From DAOQAU01 sp035354275 (GTDB taxonomy: Bacteria; Cyanobacteriota; Vampirovibrionia; Gastranaerophilales; Gastranaerophilaceae): a stretch of DNA of 16,849 nucleotides. The notes under the pieces were generated by a model. The model searched no databases. It was not told the origin of the DNA and was given only the letters and a program-made list of their open reading frames with translations. Where the stretch lies: positions 1 through 16,849 of the forward strand of contig DAOQAU010000035.1 of NCBI GenBank assembly GCA_035354275.1, written 5' to 3'. Made by a program: the position numbers and the translations under genes. Shown piece by piece: positions 7,444-14,163 of the stretch (its first letter is position 1; each line of letters opens with the position of its first letter).

Positions 7444-7472
7444 ATTATATTACAAAGACTGAAATAGTTCAT
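7444..7472 (-). promoter_or_regulatory. Promoter of the dapA-secD-secF-MFS operon
   Basis: On the minus strand, a perfect TATAAT (7444-7449) lies 17 bp after a weak -35 box, ATGAAC (7467-7472). It is placed to give a leader of about 20 nt that contains the AGGAGG site of dapA. It lies just downstream of the tsf terminator, which supports a separate transcription unit. Confidence 0.6.
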
Positions 7473-7505
7473 TAATTATTAAGTAAATTTACCTTATATT
7501 AATAA

Positions 7506-7541
7506 AAATAGGCACTGAAAAAATTTTTTCAATGCCTATTT
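7506..7541 (-). terminator. Intrinsic terminator after tsf
   Basis: An inverted repeat of 18-nt arms with a single mismatch: AAATAGGCA.TGAAAAAA against TTTTTTCA.TGCCTATTT. On the minus strand the hairpin runs into TTTTTATT. It lies about 20 bp after the tsf stop. Confidence 0.8.
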
Positions 7542-7562
7542 GTCTATTAGTTATAATCTTAA

Positions 7563-8426
7563 TTATGATTTGATTTGATTCATTACTTCTTCGGCAAAGT
7601 TTTCTGAGCGTTTTTCAAGCCCTTCGCCGAGCATGTATCTTGTGAACCTTTTTACTGTTAATTTGCCTTCAATTAGTTGTTGAATTGTCATATCTGGATT
7701 TTTAACGAAAGGTTGTTCCAAAAGACATTTTGCAGAGAAAAGTTTTTGAACTCTGCCTTCGACGATTTTGCCTCTGATTGCCTCAGGCTTGCTGGCTAAA
7801 TCGTCTTTACCCATTTCGATTCTTGTTTCTTCATCAATTATTGATTGAGGAATTTCAGATTTTGAAACAAATTCGGGAGCGGCACTTGCAATATGCAAAC
7901 AAATGTCTTTTGTAAGTTCGTCATCTTTATTGTCTGTTTCAAGTAGAACTCCGATTTTGCCGTTGTGAATGTATGTGGCAAGATTGCCTTCGTATCTTAC
8001 AAATCTTCTTAAAGTAATTTTTTCTCCGATAGTGGCGATTTTTTCTTTTACCACATCTTCAATGGGTTTGTGAAATACAGGGCATGTTTGTTTTAATAAA
8101 TCTTCAGGGCTTGAAGGGTTTAAGTCGATAACTCTTTGGGCAAATGCTTCTGAAAGACCTTTAAATTCCTCATTTTTTGCAACGAAATCTGTTTCGCAGT
8201 TGACTTCAACCATAGCACCGATGTTACCTTCGATTACTGATGCAATGCGGCCTTCTGCCGCTACTCTTCCCATTTTTTTATCGGCTGATGAAATCCCTTT
8301 TTGTCTTAAAAATTCCATAGCTTTTTCCATATCTCCGCTTGTCTCTACAAGTGCTTTTTTGCAGTCCATCATTCCGGCACCTGTCTGTTCGCGAAGTTCT
8401 TTTACCATTTGTGCTGTTATTTCCAT
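7563..8426 (-). CDS. tsf: Elongation factor Ts
   Basis: EF-Ts recycles EF-Tu by exchanging GDP for GTP during translation. The N-terminal UBA-like domain (about 1-55) begins with the typical ITAQMVKELREQTGAGMMDC. The invariant TDFVAKN motif is at residues 79-85 and contains the Asp and Phe that push into EF-Tu. The dimerisation domains follow, and the C-terminal helix ends in FAEEVMNQI. The length of 287 residues is normal. The ATG at 8426 has AAAGGA upstream. It is the second gene of the conserved rpsB-tsf pair, 100 bp after rpsB, in a spacer that holds a 7-bp tandem repeat. A strong terminator follows. Confidence 0.97.
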   Translation of the reverse strand: MEITAQMVKELREQTGAGMMDCKKALVETSGDMEKAMEFLRQKGISSADKKMGRVAAEGRIASVIEGNIGAMVEVNCETDFVAKNEEFKGLSEAFAQRVIDLNPSSPEDLLKQTCPVFHKPIEDVVKEKIATIGEKITLRRFVRYEGNLATYIHNGKIGVLLETDNKDDELTKDICLHIASAAPEFVSKSEIPQSIIDEETRIEMGKDDLASKPEAIRGKIVEGRVQKLFSAKCLLEQPFVKNPDMTIQQLIEGKLTVKRFTRYMLGEGLEKRSENFAEEVMNQIKS

Positions 8427-8491
8427 TGTTTAATGTTCCTTTCTTTATTTTTATTAAATAAAAAGTAAATAATTAACAGTGAATAGAAATC

Positions 8492-8519
8492 CATTTACCA
8501 TTTACTATTTACTATTTAT
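8492..8519. repeat. Tandem 7-bp microrepeat, four units, between rpsB and tsf
   Basis: CATTTAC, CATTTAC, TATTTAC, TATTTAT without gaps. The flank towards tsf (about 8461-8490) contains reverse-orientation heptads such as AGTAAAT, which can pair with the repeat in the rpsB-tsf transcript. Confidence 0.85.
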
Positions 8520-8526
8520 TTTTATG

Positions 8527-9393
8527 TTACGCTTCTACTGTTTCTTCAACTATTTCAGCAGTTTCGATTGCTTCAGCGACTTCTTCTGATTGTGAAGTTT
8601 CAACAGTTTCCATAACTTCTTCAATTATTTCTTCTGTTTTTTCTTCAGTGACACCTGCGTCTTTTGCCTCTATTTTTTGAATTTTAGACAATTCGGCAGC
8701 TCTGTTTTCTCTAAGCTGTTTACCTTCTAAAACTGCATCTGCAAGCTTGGAAGTGATTAATTTAACTGAGCGGATTGCATCGTCATTTCCGGGGATAATA
8801 TAGTCAATGTTATCCGGATCAGCATTTGTATCTGCAAGACATATTACCGGTATATGAAGTTTATTGGCTTCTTGGATTGCGATAAGTTCTTTTTTCTGAT
8901 CAACGACAAAAATCAAATCGGGCAACCCCCTCATTTCTTTGATACCGCCCAATGTTTTACTTAATTTGTTTATTTGACGCATAAGCTGCGCAATTTCTTT
9001 TTTAGGTAATTTCTCAATGTGACCGCTTGAAACAAAGTCTTCAAGCTCTCTGAGCTTGTTGACTCTCGAACGGATTGTTTCAAAGTTTGTGAGCATTCCG
9101 CCGAGCCATCTTCTGTTAATGTAGTAAGCACCTACTCTTTTTGCTTCCTGCGCGATTACTTCCGCGGCTTGTTTTTTTGTTCCTACAAAAAGAATGTTTT
9201 TGTTGCGTGCTGAGAATTCTCTTACAACTTCGTATGCTTTATCAAGCAAATCTGTTGTTTTTCTTAAATCCAATACGTAAATACCGTTTCTGGAGCCGTA
9301 AATAAAAGGTTTCATTTTGGGGTTCCAGCGTTGTGTTTGGTGGCCGAAGTGCACACCTGCTTCTAATAGTTCAATCATGGATGCTGTTGGCAT
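8527..9393 (-). CDS. rpsB: 30S ribosomal protein S2
   Basis: S2 binds late in 30S assembly and contacts S1 in many bacteria. The sequence opens with LLEAGVHFGHQTQRWNPKMK and contains the S2 signatures FVGTKKQA, RRWLGGMLTNF and the C-terminal PVICLADTNADPDNIDYIIP. At 288 residues it is longer than the usual 230-250. The extra length is an acidic tail after about residue 235, made almost only of Glu, Val, Thr, Ala and Ile. Its codons (GAA, GTT, ACT and similar) do not look foreign. The ATG at 9393 has AAGGAG. A structured leader lies upstream, which fits autogenous control of rpsB-tsf. Confidence 0.97.
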   Translation of the reverse strand: MPTASMIELLEAGVHFGHQTQRWNPKMKPFIYGSRNGIYVLDLRKTTDLLDKAYEVVREFSARNKNILFVGTKKQAAEVIAQEAKRVGAYYINRRWLGGMLTNFETIRSRVNKLRELEDFVSSGHIEKLPKKEIAQLMRQINKLSKTLGGIKEMRGLPDLIFVVDQKKELIAIQEANKLHIPVICLADTNADPDNIDYIIPGNDDAIRSVKLITSKLADAVLEGKQLRENRAAELSKIQKIEAKDAGVTEEKTEEIIEEVMETVETSQSEEVAEAIETAEIVEETVEA

Positions 9394-9543
9394 CTTTCTT
9401 CTCCTTATGGTTGGAGCATAACGGTGGTGAGAATAAAATCTAAAAACCGATACGCCCTGCGTAATAACCGGTTAAACCGTTCCATTTTTTGAATTTATAC
9501 TTCAAAAAACTAGGGCAAAGCCTATCGAGCCGGTGTAACCTCA
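9394..9543 (-). promoter_or_regulatory. Structured rpsB leader RNA, possible autoregulatory site
   Basis: The predicted leader of about 150 nt has three local hairpins: TAGG...CCTA at 9511-9524, a perfect 9-bp stem TTTTTTGAA/TTCAAAAAA at 9485-9509, and TACGC-CCT-GCGTA inside AACCG/CGGTT at 9445-9473. Just before the start codon, CTCC can pair with the GGAG of the ribosome binding site (plus-strand 9401-9404 and 9413-9416) and hide it. Binding of S2 or another ligand is inference, based on the known habit of ribosomal protein operons. Confidence 0.45.
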
Positions 9544-9549
9544 ATTACT

Positions 9550-9577
9550 ATGCTAACATAAACAAAAAAAAACACAA
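9550..9577 (-). promoter_or_regulatory. Possible promoter of rpsB-tsf
   Basis: On the minus strand, TTGTGT (9572-9577), a 16-bp T-rich spacer and TAGCAT preceded by TGT, an extended -10 arrangement. It lies after the terminator of the upstream gene and would start the leader RNA near 9543. The -10 box itself is only a moderate match. Confidence 0.4.
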
Positions 9578-9580
9578 ACG

Positions 9581-9631
9581 AGGGTGCGGAAAAATACAAA
9601 AATTTACAAATTTTAGTGTTTTCCGTTCCCT
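9581..9631 (-). terminator. Long hairpin terminator after the 213-residue gene
   Basis: A near-palindrome of 51 bp beginning 7 bp after the stop codon. Outer GGG/CCC, then CGGAAAA/TTTTCCG, AC/GT and AAAATTT/AAATTTT pair around a 2-nt centre with few mismatches. On the minus strand it runs into a T-rich stretch (9561-9579). It separates this gene from the rpsB promoter. Confidence 0.7.
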
Positions 9632-9637
9632 TAATGC

Positions 9638-10279
9638 TTAAATATTAAAAGTTTTTCTTGTACCCATTTCGTGGTAAACTCCGCCGCCGCAAACGGTTTC
9701 CGTAACCTTAAGAACAAATTCTCTTGGCGCATCCATTTGGTTTAAGAAAAATTCTTTATTTGCAAGATGTCTTATTGTCATTATTGAATTTTGGGTTTTA
9801 TCCGGCGGAACAAAAAGTGAAGCTATTTCGTTATCAAGCAAAATTTCCATTTCATCGTCTTTAATATTTTTCATCAGCTCATAATAACTGCCTTTTACCG
9901 CCATAATCCTGCTTGAAAAAAGCGGAGAAACTTCGTTTCCTCTAAAAAGAGCCTGAGGCTGAAAATTGCAGCGGGTGGTGAAGCTTATTTTGTGCCACAA
10001 AATGTTAATTACCGCCACTGTTTTTTGCACGTCAACTTCAAGATAAATATTTTGCGTGGTAATTCCGCGCGAAGAAAACGACTGTTTAAGCGTTTCAACA
10101 ACAGCCTGAAGGTCATCTGTCATCCTTAAGAAAACTTCATTTGTGTTAAGGCTTGCATGTTGATAATCCAAAAATTGTTTGTACATGTGGGTCGAAACAA
10201 GGTTAACCCTCTCTTGGATTACAGAGGATTTTCTGATAGATGTTTCCAGGTTGTCGAAATTTTCGTAGTTGTTGACCAA
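9638..10279 (-). CDS. Unrecognised 213-residue soluble protein (TTG start)
   Basis: I do not recognise this family. The protein has no membrane segment or signal peptide. It begins with helical sequence (about 10-70) and continues with mixed strand and helix, including hydrophobic strands near 80-100. The C-terminus has a CGGG turn (VCGGGVYHEMGTRKTF). The start is TTG at 10279: no ATG or GTG lies between it and the upstream in-frame stop, and the first internal Met is at residue 32. A GAGAG ribosome binding site lies 9 bases ahead, and a promoter is placed correctly behind it. The gene is alone between a tRNA gene and rpsB, with its own promoter and terminator. Cytoplasmic location is likely and function is unknown. 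Confidence 0.65.
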   Translation of the reverse strand: MVNNYENFDNLETSIRKSSVIQERVNLVSTHMYKQFLDYQHASLNTNEVFLRMTDDLQAVVETLKQSFSSRGITTQNIYLEVDVQKTVAVINILWHKISFTTRCNFQPQALFRGNEVSPLFSSRIMAVKGSYYELMKNIKDDEMEILLDNEIASLFVPPDKTQNSIMTIRHLANKEFFLNQMDAPREFVLKVTETVCGGGVYHEMGTRKTFNI

Positions 10280-10306
10280 TTTTATACTCTCGAGATGTAC
10301 ATTATT

Positions 10307-10336
10307 ATTTTATTAACAAAAATAAATTTATGTAAA
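10307..10336 (-). promoter_or_regulatory. Promoter of the 213-residue gene
   Basis: On the minus strand, TTTACA (10331-10336), an 18-bp spacer and TAAAAT (10307-10312). The predicted transcript would start near 10300, about 20 nt before the TTG start codon. Confidence 0.55.
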
Positions 10337-10390
10337 CAATTATACAATTTTTTTTTACAAACGGGAATACTTAGTTAATATTATTTATCA

Positions 10391-10408
10391 TTTTTATAAT
10401 TATAAAAA
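10391..10408 (-). terminator. Perfect AT-only palindrome after tRNA-Arg, possible terminator
   Basis: TTTTTATAATTATAAAAA reads the same on both strands. It lies 7 bp beyond the tRNA 3' end. It contains no G or C, so it would be a weak terminator at best. Confidence 0.3.
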
Positions 10409-10414
10409 GAAATT

Positions 10415-10487
10415 TACGCTCGATGGGAATTGAACCCATAACCTTCGGCTTCGGAGACCGATATTCTATCCGTTGAACTACGAGCGC
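10415..10487 (-). tRNA. tRNA-Arg, anticodon CCG
   Basis: A complete 73-nt cloverleaf. The acceptor stem GCGCTCG pairs with CGAGCGT (last pair G-U). The D-stem is GTTC/GAAT. The anticodon stem TCGGT/GCCGA encloses the loop CTCCGAA with anticodon CCG at positions 34-36. The T-arm is ATGGG-TTCAATT-CCCAT, and the discriminator base is A. The CCA end is not encoded. It starts only 4 bp after the stop of the upstream HEAT-like gene on the same strand, so it is probably processed from that transcript. Confidence 0.95.
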
Positions 10488-10491
10488 ATGA

Positions 10492-11199
10492 TTAATTTAA
10501 ATATCTTTTCACATAATAATTTTCATCGTTTTTTAATTTCTCTTTAAGTTTCACAAAAAACGGAGAATTAATTCTAGTTAATATTTTAGCAGTTTTTTCC
10601 CTTATTGTATAGTCTTTAAACTCTGCTGTTTCAAAAAGTATTTTTTTAATTTTTTCTAAATCAATTTCTTCAATAATTTCAAATAAAGCTTCAAGACTCC
10701 AGTACAGTTGGAAGTTTCTTTTGCTGATTTTATATTGTTTTTCATCTTTGTTTAAATTTTTGATTAATATTAAAATTTCGTCAATTTTTTTGGGCAAATT
10801 TTTACAAAGAAAACCGCGAAAATCTTTGTTCAGAAAAAGCTCACAGCTTACAATATTTCTGCAAACATTTCCGTTAATATCCATAATTCCCTGCAAAAGT
10901 TTTTTAAAAATATTTTCGTCAATAAAGAATTGAATATAATTTTTATTTTTCACAAATTCATTAATCTTAAAGGAAACGGCTTCTCTGATTTTTCCGTCTT
11001 GACCTATCAAGTTTGAAACCAGAATTTTCGCATCATTTTTAGATTTTATTTCTTCAAGTTCCAATGCGGCTAATTGTCTTTGAGAAACACCCCCGCTTTT
11101 TAAAAGCTCTAAAAGTTCTTCGTAAGAATGGTTTTGCGGGATTGTGTTCAAGGAATTATTAAAATTTTCTTCCCAAGTCTTATCAAAAGTATTATTCAA
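10492..11199 (-). CDS. HEAT-like helical repeat protein (TTG start)
   Basis: A 235-residue protein that is almost entirely amphipathic helix. Paired helices such as SQRQLAALELEEI, DAKILVSNLI, KIREAVSFKINEFV and the C-terminal YTIREKTAKILTRI are typical of HEAT/ARM repeats, which usually bind other proteins. No catalytic motif, membrane segment or signal peptide is visible. The start is TTG at 11199 with AAGGA seven bases upstream, and no ATG lies in frame nearby. The stop is 4 bp before tRNA-Arg, so gene and tRNA likely share a transcript. It is divergent from a 56-residue gene. The partner and role are unknown. The repeat fold is a visual judgement, not a profile match. Confidence 0.65.
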   Translation of the reverse strand: MNNTFDKTWEENFNNSLNTIPQNHSYEELLELLKSGGVSQRQLAALELEEIKSKNDAKILVSNLIGQDGKIREAVSFKINEFVKNKNYIQFFIDENIFKKLLQGIMDINGNVCRNIVSCELFLNKDFRGFLCKNLPKKIDEILILIKNLNKDEKQYKISKRNFQLYWSLEALFEIIEEIDLEKIKKILFETAEFKDYTIREKTAKILTRINSPFFVKLKEKLKNDENYYVKRYLN

Positions 11200-11300
11200 A
11201 TTTTTATCCTTTTTTTGTTTAGCACAAATATATCACAAATAGGGATGATTTTTTTTGAAAAAATAGTTTTAATGTATGATAACGGCTAGATAAAACAGGC

Positions 11301-11306
11301 TATAAT
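11301..11306 (+). promoter_or_regulatory. -10 box for the 56-residue gene
   Basis: A perfect TATAAT, 24 bp ahead of the ATG and just upstream of AAGGAG (11313-11318). No good -35 box is visible at 16-18 bp. Confidence 0.5.
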
Positions 11307-11329
11307 AAGAATAAGGAGATATTATACCA

Positions 11330-11500
11330 ATGAAAGAATTCTTAAATTTTGTTCAAAATATATTTATGATAAAAGATGACGAAACGATGAAAGTCGGTCT
11401 TACTCAGTTCAGACGCCCCGTTATAAGACCTGTAGAAAAAGATGTTTCAATCAGAAATAAAGACGTAAAACTCTCTGACCTGATGCGAAGAGCAGGGTGA
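11330..11500 (+). CDS. Small 56-residue protein of unknown function
   Basis: A short gene between divergent and convergent neighbours. Support comes from a consensus -10 box, an AAGGAG ribosome binding site 11 bases before the ATG, a complete frame ending in TGA, and a non-random composition. The product starts with an amphipathic helix (MKEFLNFVQNIFM), followed by a polar, basic part (QFRRPVIRPVEKD) and a C-terminal VKLSDLMRRAG that looks like a short helix. It has no signal peptide or Cys pairs. It ends 5 bp before the trpS stop on the other strand. I do not recognise it. It could be a small regulatory or membrane-surface protein, but no function can be assigned. Confidence 0.65.
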   Translation: MKEFLNFVQNIFMIKDDETMKVGLTQFRRPVIRPVEKDVSIRNKDVKLSDLMRRAG

Positions 11501-11505
11501 GAGGA

Positions 11506-12525
11506 TTAGTACATTTTGACCAATTTACGCACTTGTTCTAAGGTTTTTTGTGCTTCAAGTTTTGCTTTTTGAGAACCTTCTTTTATAATGCGTTCTACTT
11601 CAGCCGGATGGGCTTCATAGTAGCGGCGTTTTTCTCTTATGGGAGCAAGTTTTTCGTTAATGACACAGCCCAACTGCCTTTTACAGTCGGCGCAGCCGCG
11701 AAGTCCTTTTTGACATTCGGCTTTTACTGTTTCAACAGTTTTTTCATCGCCGAAAATTTGCCAGTATTTGAAAGCCACTTCGCATTTATCCGGATGTCCC
11801 AAATCGTCTTTGCGAACTCGACTCCTGTCTGTGACTGCGTGCATAATTTTCTTTGCGGTCGTTTCTTCATCATCTGATATTTTAATATCATTGTTAAAAG
11901 ATTTGCCCATTTTGTTGCCGTCAAGTCCGCATAAAAGCGGAGTTTGAGTTAATTTTGGAGCGGGTTCATTGAAAAAATCCGTTTTGTATATGTAATTGAA
12001 TCTTCTTGCAATATCTCTTGTAATTTCAAGGTGGGCAAGCTGATCGTTTCCGACAGGTACGACAGAGGCGTTGAAGGTCATTATATCTGCACTCATAAGC
12101 ACAGGATATCCCATAAGTCCGTAGCTGATTTGGTTGTTTGAGCCTTCTTTGTTTTTTAAAATTTTTGCCATATCTTTTAGTGTAGGATCTCTTTCCACCC
12201 AATTCTGCGGAGTAATCATCCCTAAATAAATGCTCAATTCTGCAGTTTCTGGAACAAGCGACTGAACATATATTGTCGATTTTTCGGGATTAATTCCGCA
12301 TGCAAGCCAATCCATAACCGCTTCGACTACGTTTTGTTTTAAATCTTGTGTTTGGTCAAATTTTGTCGTCAGCGCATGCCAGTCGGCTATTGCAAAATAA
12401 CAGTCGAATTCATCCTGGAATTTAACCCAGTTGGTCAAAACTCCAAGATAATGCCCCAAATGGAGTTTTCCAGTAGGCCTCATCCCCGACATGATTTTTA
12501 GTTTTTTGCCTTGGTCGTTATTCAT
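11506..12525 (-). CDS. trpS: Tryptophanyl-tRNA synthetase, [4Fe-4S] type
   Basis: TrpRS charges tRNA-Trp with tryptophan using ATP. The class I motifs are HLGH (residues 22-25, in MRPTGKLHLGH) and KMGKS (205-209, the KMSKS loop). The 339-residue length is normal. Four cysteines at 248, 271, 278 and 281 have exactly the spacing C-x22-C-x6-C-x2-C, which is the iron-sulfur cluster motif reported for Thermotoga maritima TrpRS, near the anticodon-binding region. Most bacterial TrpRS lack it. The ATG at 12525 has no ribosome binding site. Instead an extended -10 box ends 6 nt before it, predicting a leaderless mRNA. It is tail-to-tail with the 56-residue gene and head-to-head with the beta-solenoid gene. 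Confidence 0.97.
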   Translation of the reverse strand: MNNDQGKKLKIMSGMRPTGKLHLGHYLGVLTNWVKFQDEFDCYFAIADWHALTTKFDQTQDLKQNVVEAVMDWLACGINPEKSTIYVQSLVPETAELSIYLGMITPQNWVERDPTLKDMAKILKNKEGSNNQISYGLMGYPVLMSADIMTFNASVVPVGNDQLAHLEITRDIARRFNYIYKTDFFNEPAPKLTQTPLLCGLDGNKMGKSFNNDIKISDDEETTAKKIMHAVTDRSRVRKDDLGHPDKCEVAFKYWQIFGDEKTVETVKAECQKGLRGCADCKRQLGCVINEKLAPIREKRRYYEAHPAEVERIIKEGSQKAKLEAQKTLEQVRKLVKMY

Positions 12526-12531
12526 AAATAT

Positions 12532-12540
12532 ATTTTACCA
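12532..12540 (-). promoter_or_regulatory. Extended -10 promoter of trpS
   Basis: On the minus strand, TGGTAAAAT ends 6 nt before the trpS ATG. The TGn extension makes up for the poor -35 region. Transcription would start at or next to the A of the ATG. Confidence 0.5.
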
Positions 12541-12648
12541 AAAAGTTGAAGAATTAATTAGGTTTGTAAATTTTTACTAACAGATAGCAATAAAAATTTT
12601 TTTTGGTTTTAATTAATTGTGTGATGCAAAAAAATAAGGGTCTAAGTT

Positions 12649-13200
12649 TTGGATTTAAAACTAAGTTTTAAAAATGTTTCGTTTGAAGGCCGCGGCAGAG
12701 TTATTTGTGAAACTGCTTCAGGCTTAAAAAAAATAATTATCAAAGATGGAAATGAAGAAATTCCCGACAGTTTTAGCGCAGATTTTATTGTTCAGGAAGG
12801 CGGAGAAATTTTCGGGAAGTTAAGAGCAAAAATAATTAATTTTATAGGTGGCTTTAACAACGGAATTGAAGCAGAAGAACTTAATGTTTGCGGCGCAACA
12901 TTGAAGGGGGATAATTTTGTACACGATACAGCCAATTTTTACGGGAAAAGTATTTTAGACGGTAATTTGTATGTAAAAAACGAACTTAAATTAGATAACA
13001 ATTCTAAAATTAATTACGGTTCACATGTTAGGGTTGAAGGTGATACTTTTATCTTGGACAATTCTTTAATAGAAGGGCGTTTAATTACTCGAAAACTTGA
13101 AGTTGCAGGACAACCGACCTTTTCTGAAATTTCTGAAATAACAGTCAATTCAGAGAAGGTCAATCCAAAAAATGTTTTAAAAAGATTTAGAAGAAAATAA
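12649..13200 (+). CDS. Beta-solenoid-like (bactofilin-like) protein, TTG start
   Basis: A 183-residue protein made mostly of short beta-strand-and-turn units. The stretch of about 75-155 repeats patterns such as NFYGKSILDGNLYVKNELKLDNNSK with a spacing suited to a right-handed solenoid, as in bactofilins (polymer-forming cytoskeletal proteins). I could not confirm the family. The C-terminus is basic (KNVLKRFRRK). The start is TTG at 12649: a TAA in frame lies 3 bases upstream of it, and no methionine codon occurs anywhere in the frame, so an ATG start is impossible. A GGG-containing ribosome binding site (AAGGG, 12636-12640) precedes it. It is divergent from trpS and convergent with the hydrolase, 9 bp away. 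Confidence 0.65.
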   Translation: MDLKLSFKNVSFEGRGRVICETASGLKKIIIKDGNEEIPDSFSADFIVQEGGEIFGKLRAKIINFIGGFNNGIEAEELNVCGATLKGDNFVHDTANFYGKSILDGNLYVKNELKLDNNSKINYGSHVRVEGDTFILDNSLIEGRLITRKLEVAGQPTFSEISEITVNSEKVNPKNVLKRFRRK

Positions 13201-13209
13201 GCTTTTTTA

Positions 13210-14106
13210 TCAAATTTGTTTAACAAATTCATTTTTTAAGATAAAGTTTAAAATTTTGTCGAAACACCAGTCGGCATCCCAATGGCTTCCGTGTTCTGAC
13301 AAGAATAATTCTGCATTTTTATTTTGCTCCGAAAGCGCAACAGAATTTTTATAAGGGGCAATTCTGTCCATTTTTGAATGTAGAATTAAAATCGGGCATT
13401 GTACATCTTTAATTTTGTTTATATTGTCGAATTTTTGAACAAAATTGATGAGTTGAATGTGCGCTTTCGCAAAAAAGCCCACAAAATCAAGATGTATTCT
13501 TTTACAATAAAAATTATAAACATCAATCGCAGCGGATTTAATTTCTTTAATCGGAGATTGCAGAATTACTCCTGCAACTTTGTTATGCAGTGCCGTTTCT
13601 ATTGCAACAGCACTACCAAGCGAATGTCCCCACAAAATTATTTTATCCGCATCTACTCCAAGCTTTTTTAATTCGCAAATTGCAGCCTGTGCATCATCAT
13701 AAATCCCCTGTTCGCTTGGCTTTCCCCAACATTTATAGTGTCCCCGGTATGAGAGCATAAAAATACCAAAGCCTTCATTTGCACAAAATGATGCAATGTC
13801 CTGGTGACTTAAAATTGATTCTGCCTGTCCATGAAAGTGTAAAAATACAGGCATGTTTCTTTGCGGTTTTAAAAACCATGCATAGAGTTTTATTCTGTCG
13901 GAATTAATGAAACGCACGGGCTGAATTTTTTTAAGCAAATCTCTTTGAACTCTAAGCGCACGAAGTTTTGACGGTTGAAAAATCAAATAATTTTCAATAT
14001 TTTTTCTTATTGTTTTAAATATTTCGCCTTTTTGCTCAAAAACAGGGTAAATCAAAAGCAAAAAAGCTTTTTTTAAAATAAACAAATAAAAGAGAAACTT
14101 TCGCAT
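13210..14106 (-). CDS. Alpha/beta hydrolase, membrane-anchored (ABHD13/Bem46-like)
   Basis: A 298-residue serine hydrolase. The nucleophile elbow is GHSLGS with Ser162. HFHGQ (90-94) supplies the oxyanion region. The acid is probably Asp247 in HSKMDRIAPY, and the base is His275 or His272 in EHGSHWD. YRGHYKCWGKPSEQGIYDDA is typical of the ABHD12/13/Bem46 branch. Residues 3-22 are hydrophobic after a basic start, which fits an N-terminal membrane anchor with the catalytic domain in the cytoplasm or facing outward. The substrate is unknown; esters or lipids are plausible. The ATG at 14106 has no ribosome binding site, but an extended -10 box ends 6 nt before it, so the mRNA is probably leaderless. 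Confidence 0.85.
   Translation of the reverse strand: MRKFLFYLFILKKAFLLLIYPVFEQKGEIFKTIRKNIENYLIFQPSKLRALRVQRDLLKKIQPVRFINSDRIKLYAWFLKPQRNMPVFLHFHGQAESILSHQDIASFCANEGFGIFMLSYRGHYKCWGKPSEQGIYDDAQAAICELKKLGVDADKIILWGHSLGSAVAIETALHNKVAGVILQSPIKEIKSAAIDVYNFYCKRIHLDFVGFFAKAHIQLINFVQKFDNINKIKDVQCPILILHSKMDRIAPYKNSVALSEQNKNAELFLSEHGSHWDADWCFDKILNFILKNEFVKQI
13213..13237 (+). terminator. Possible weak terminator of the beta-solenoid gene
   Basis: AATTTGT-TTA-ACAAATT forms a 7-bp hairpin followed by CATTTTTT. It lies inside the 3' end of the opposing hydrolase gene. It has few G/C pairs, so it would be weak. Confidence 0.3.
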
Positions 14107-14112
14107 TTCAGG

Positions 14113-14141
14113 ATTATACCATTTTTACTTAAAGAGCGCAA
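14113..14141 (-). promoter_or_regulatory. Extended -10 promoter of the hydrolase gene
   Basis: On the minus strand, TTGCGC (14136-14141), a 17-bp spacer and a perfect TATAAT (14113-14118) preceded by TGG, an extended -10. The box ends 6 nt before the ATG, so transcription should begin at or next to the start codon. Confidence 0.65.
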
Positions 14142-14163
14142 TAACTGGTTTTTACAGAAATAA

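Noticed and set aside
8578..8690. Acidic low-complexity tail of S2 as a frameshift product
   Set aside because: The frame continues cleanly to a normal stop with the same codon use, and acidic S2 tails occur in other bacteria, so a frameshift is not needed.
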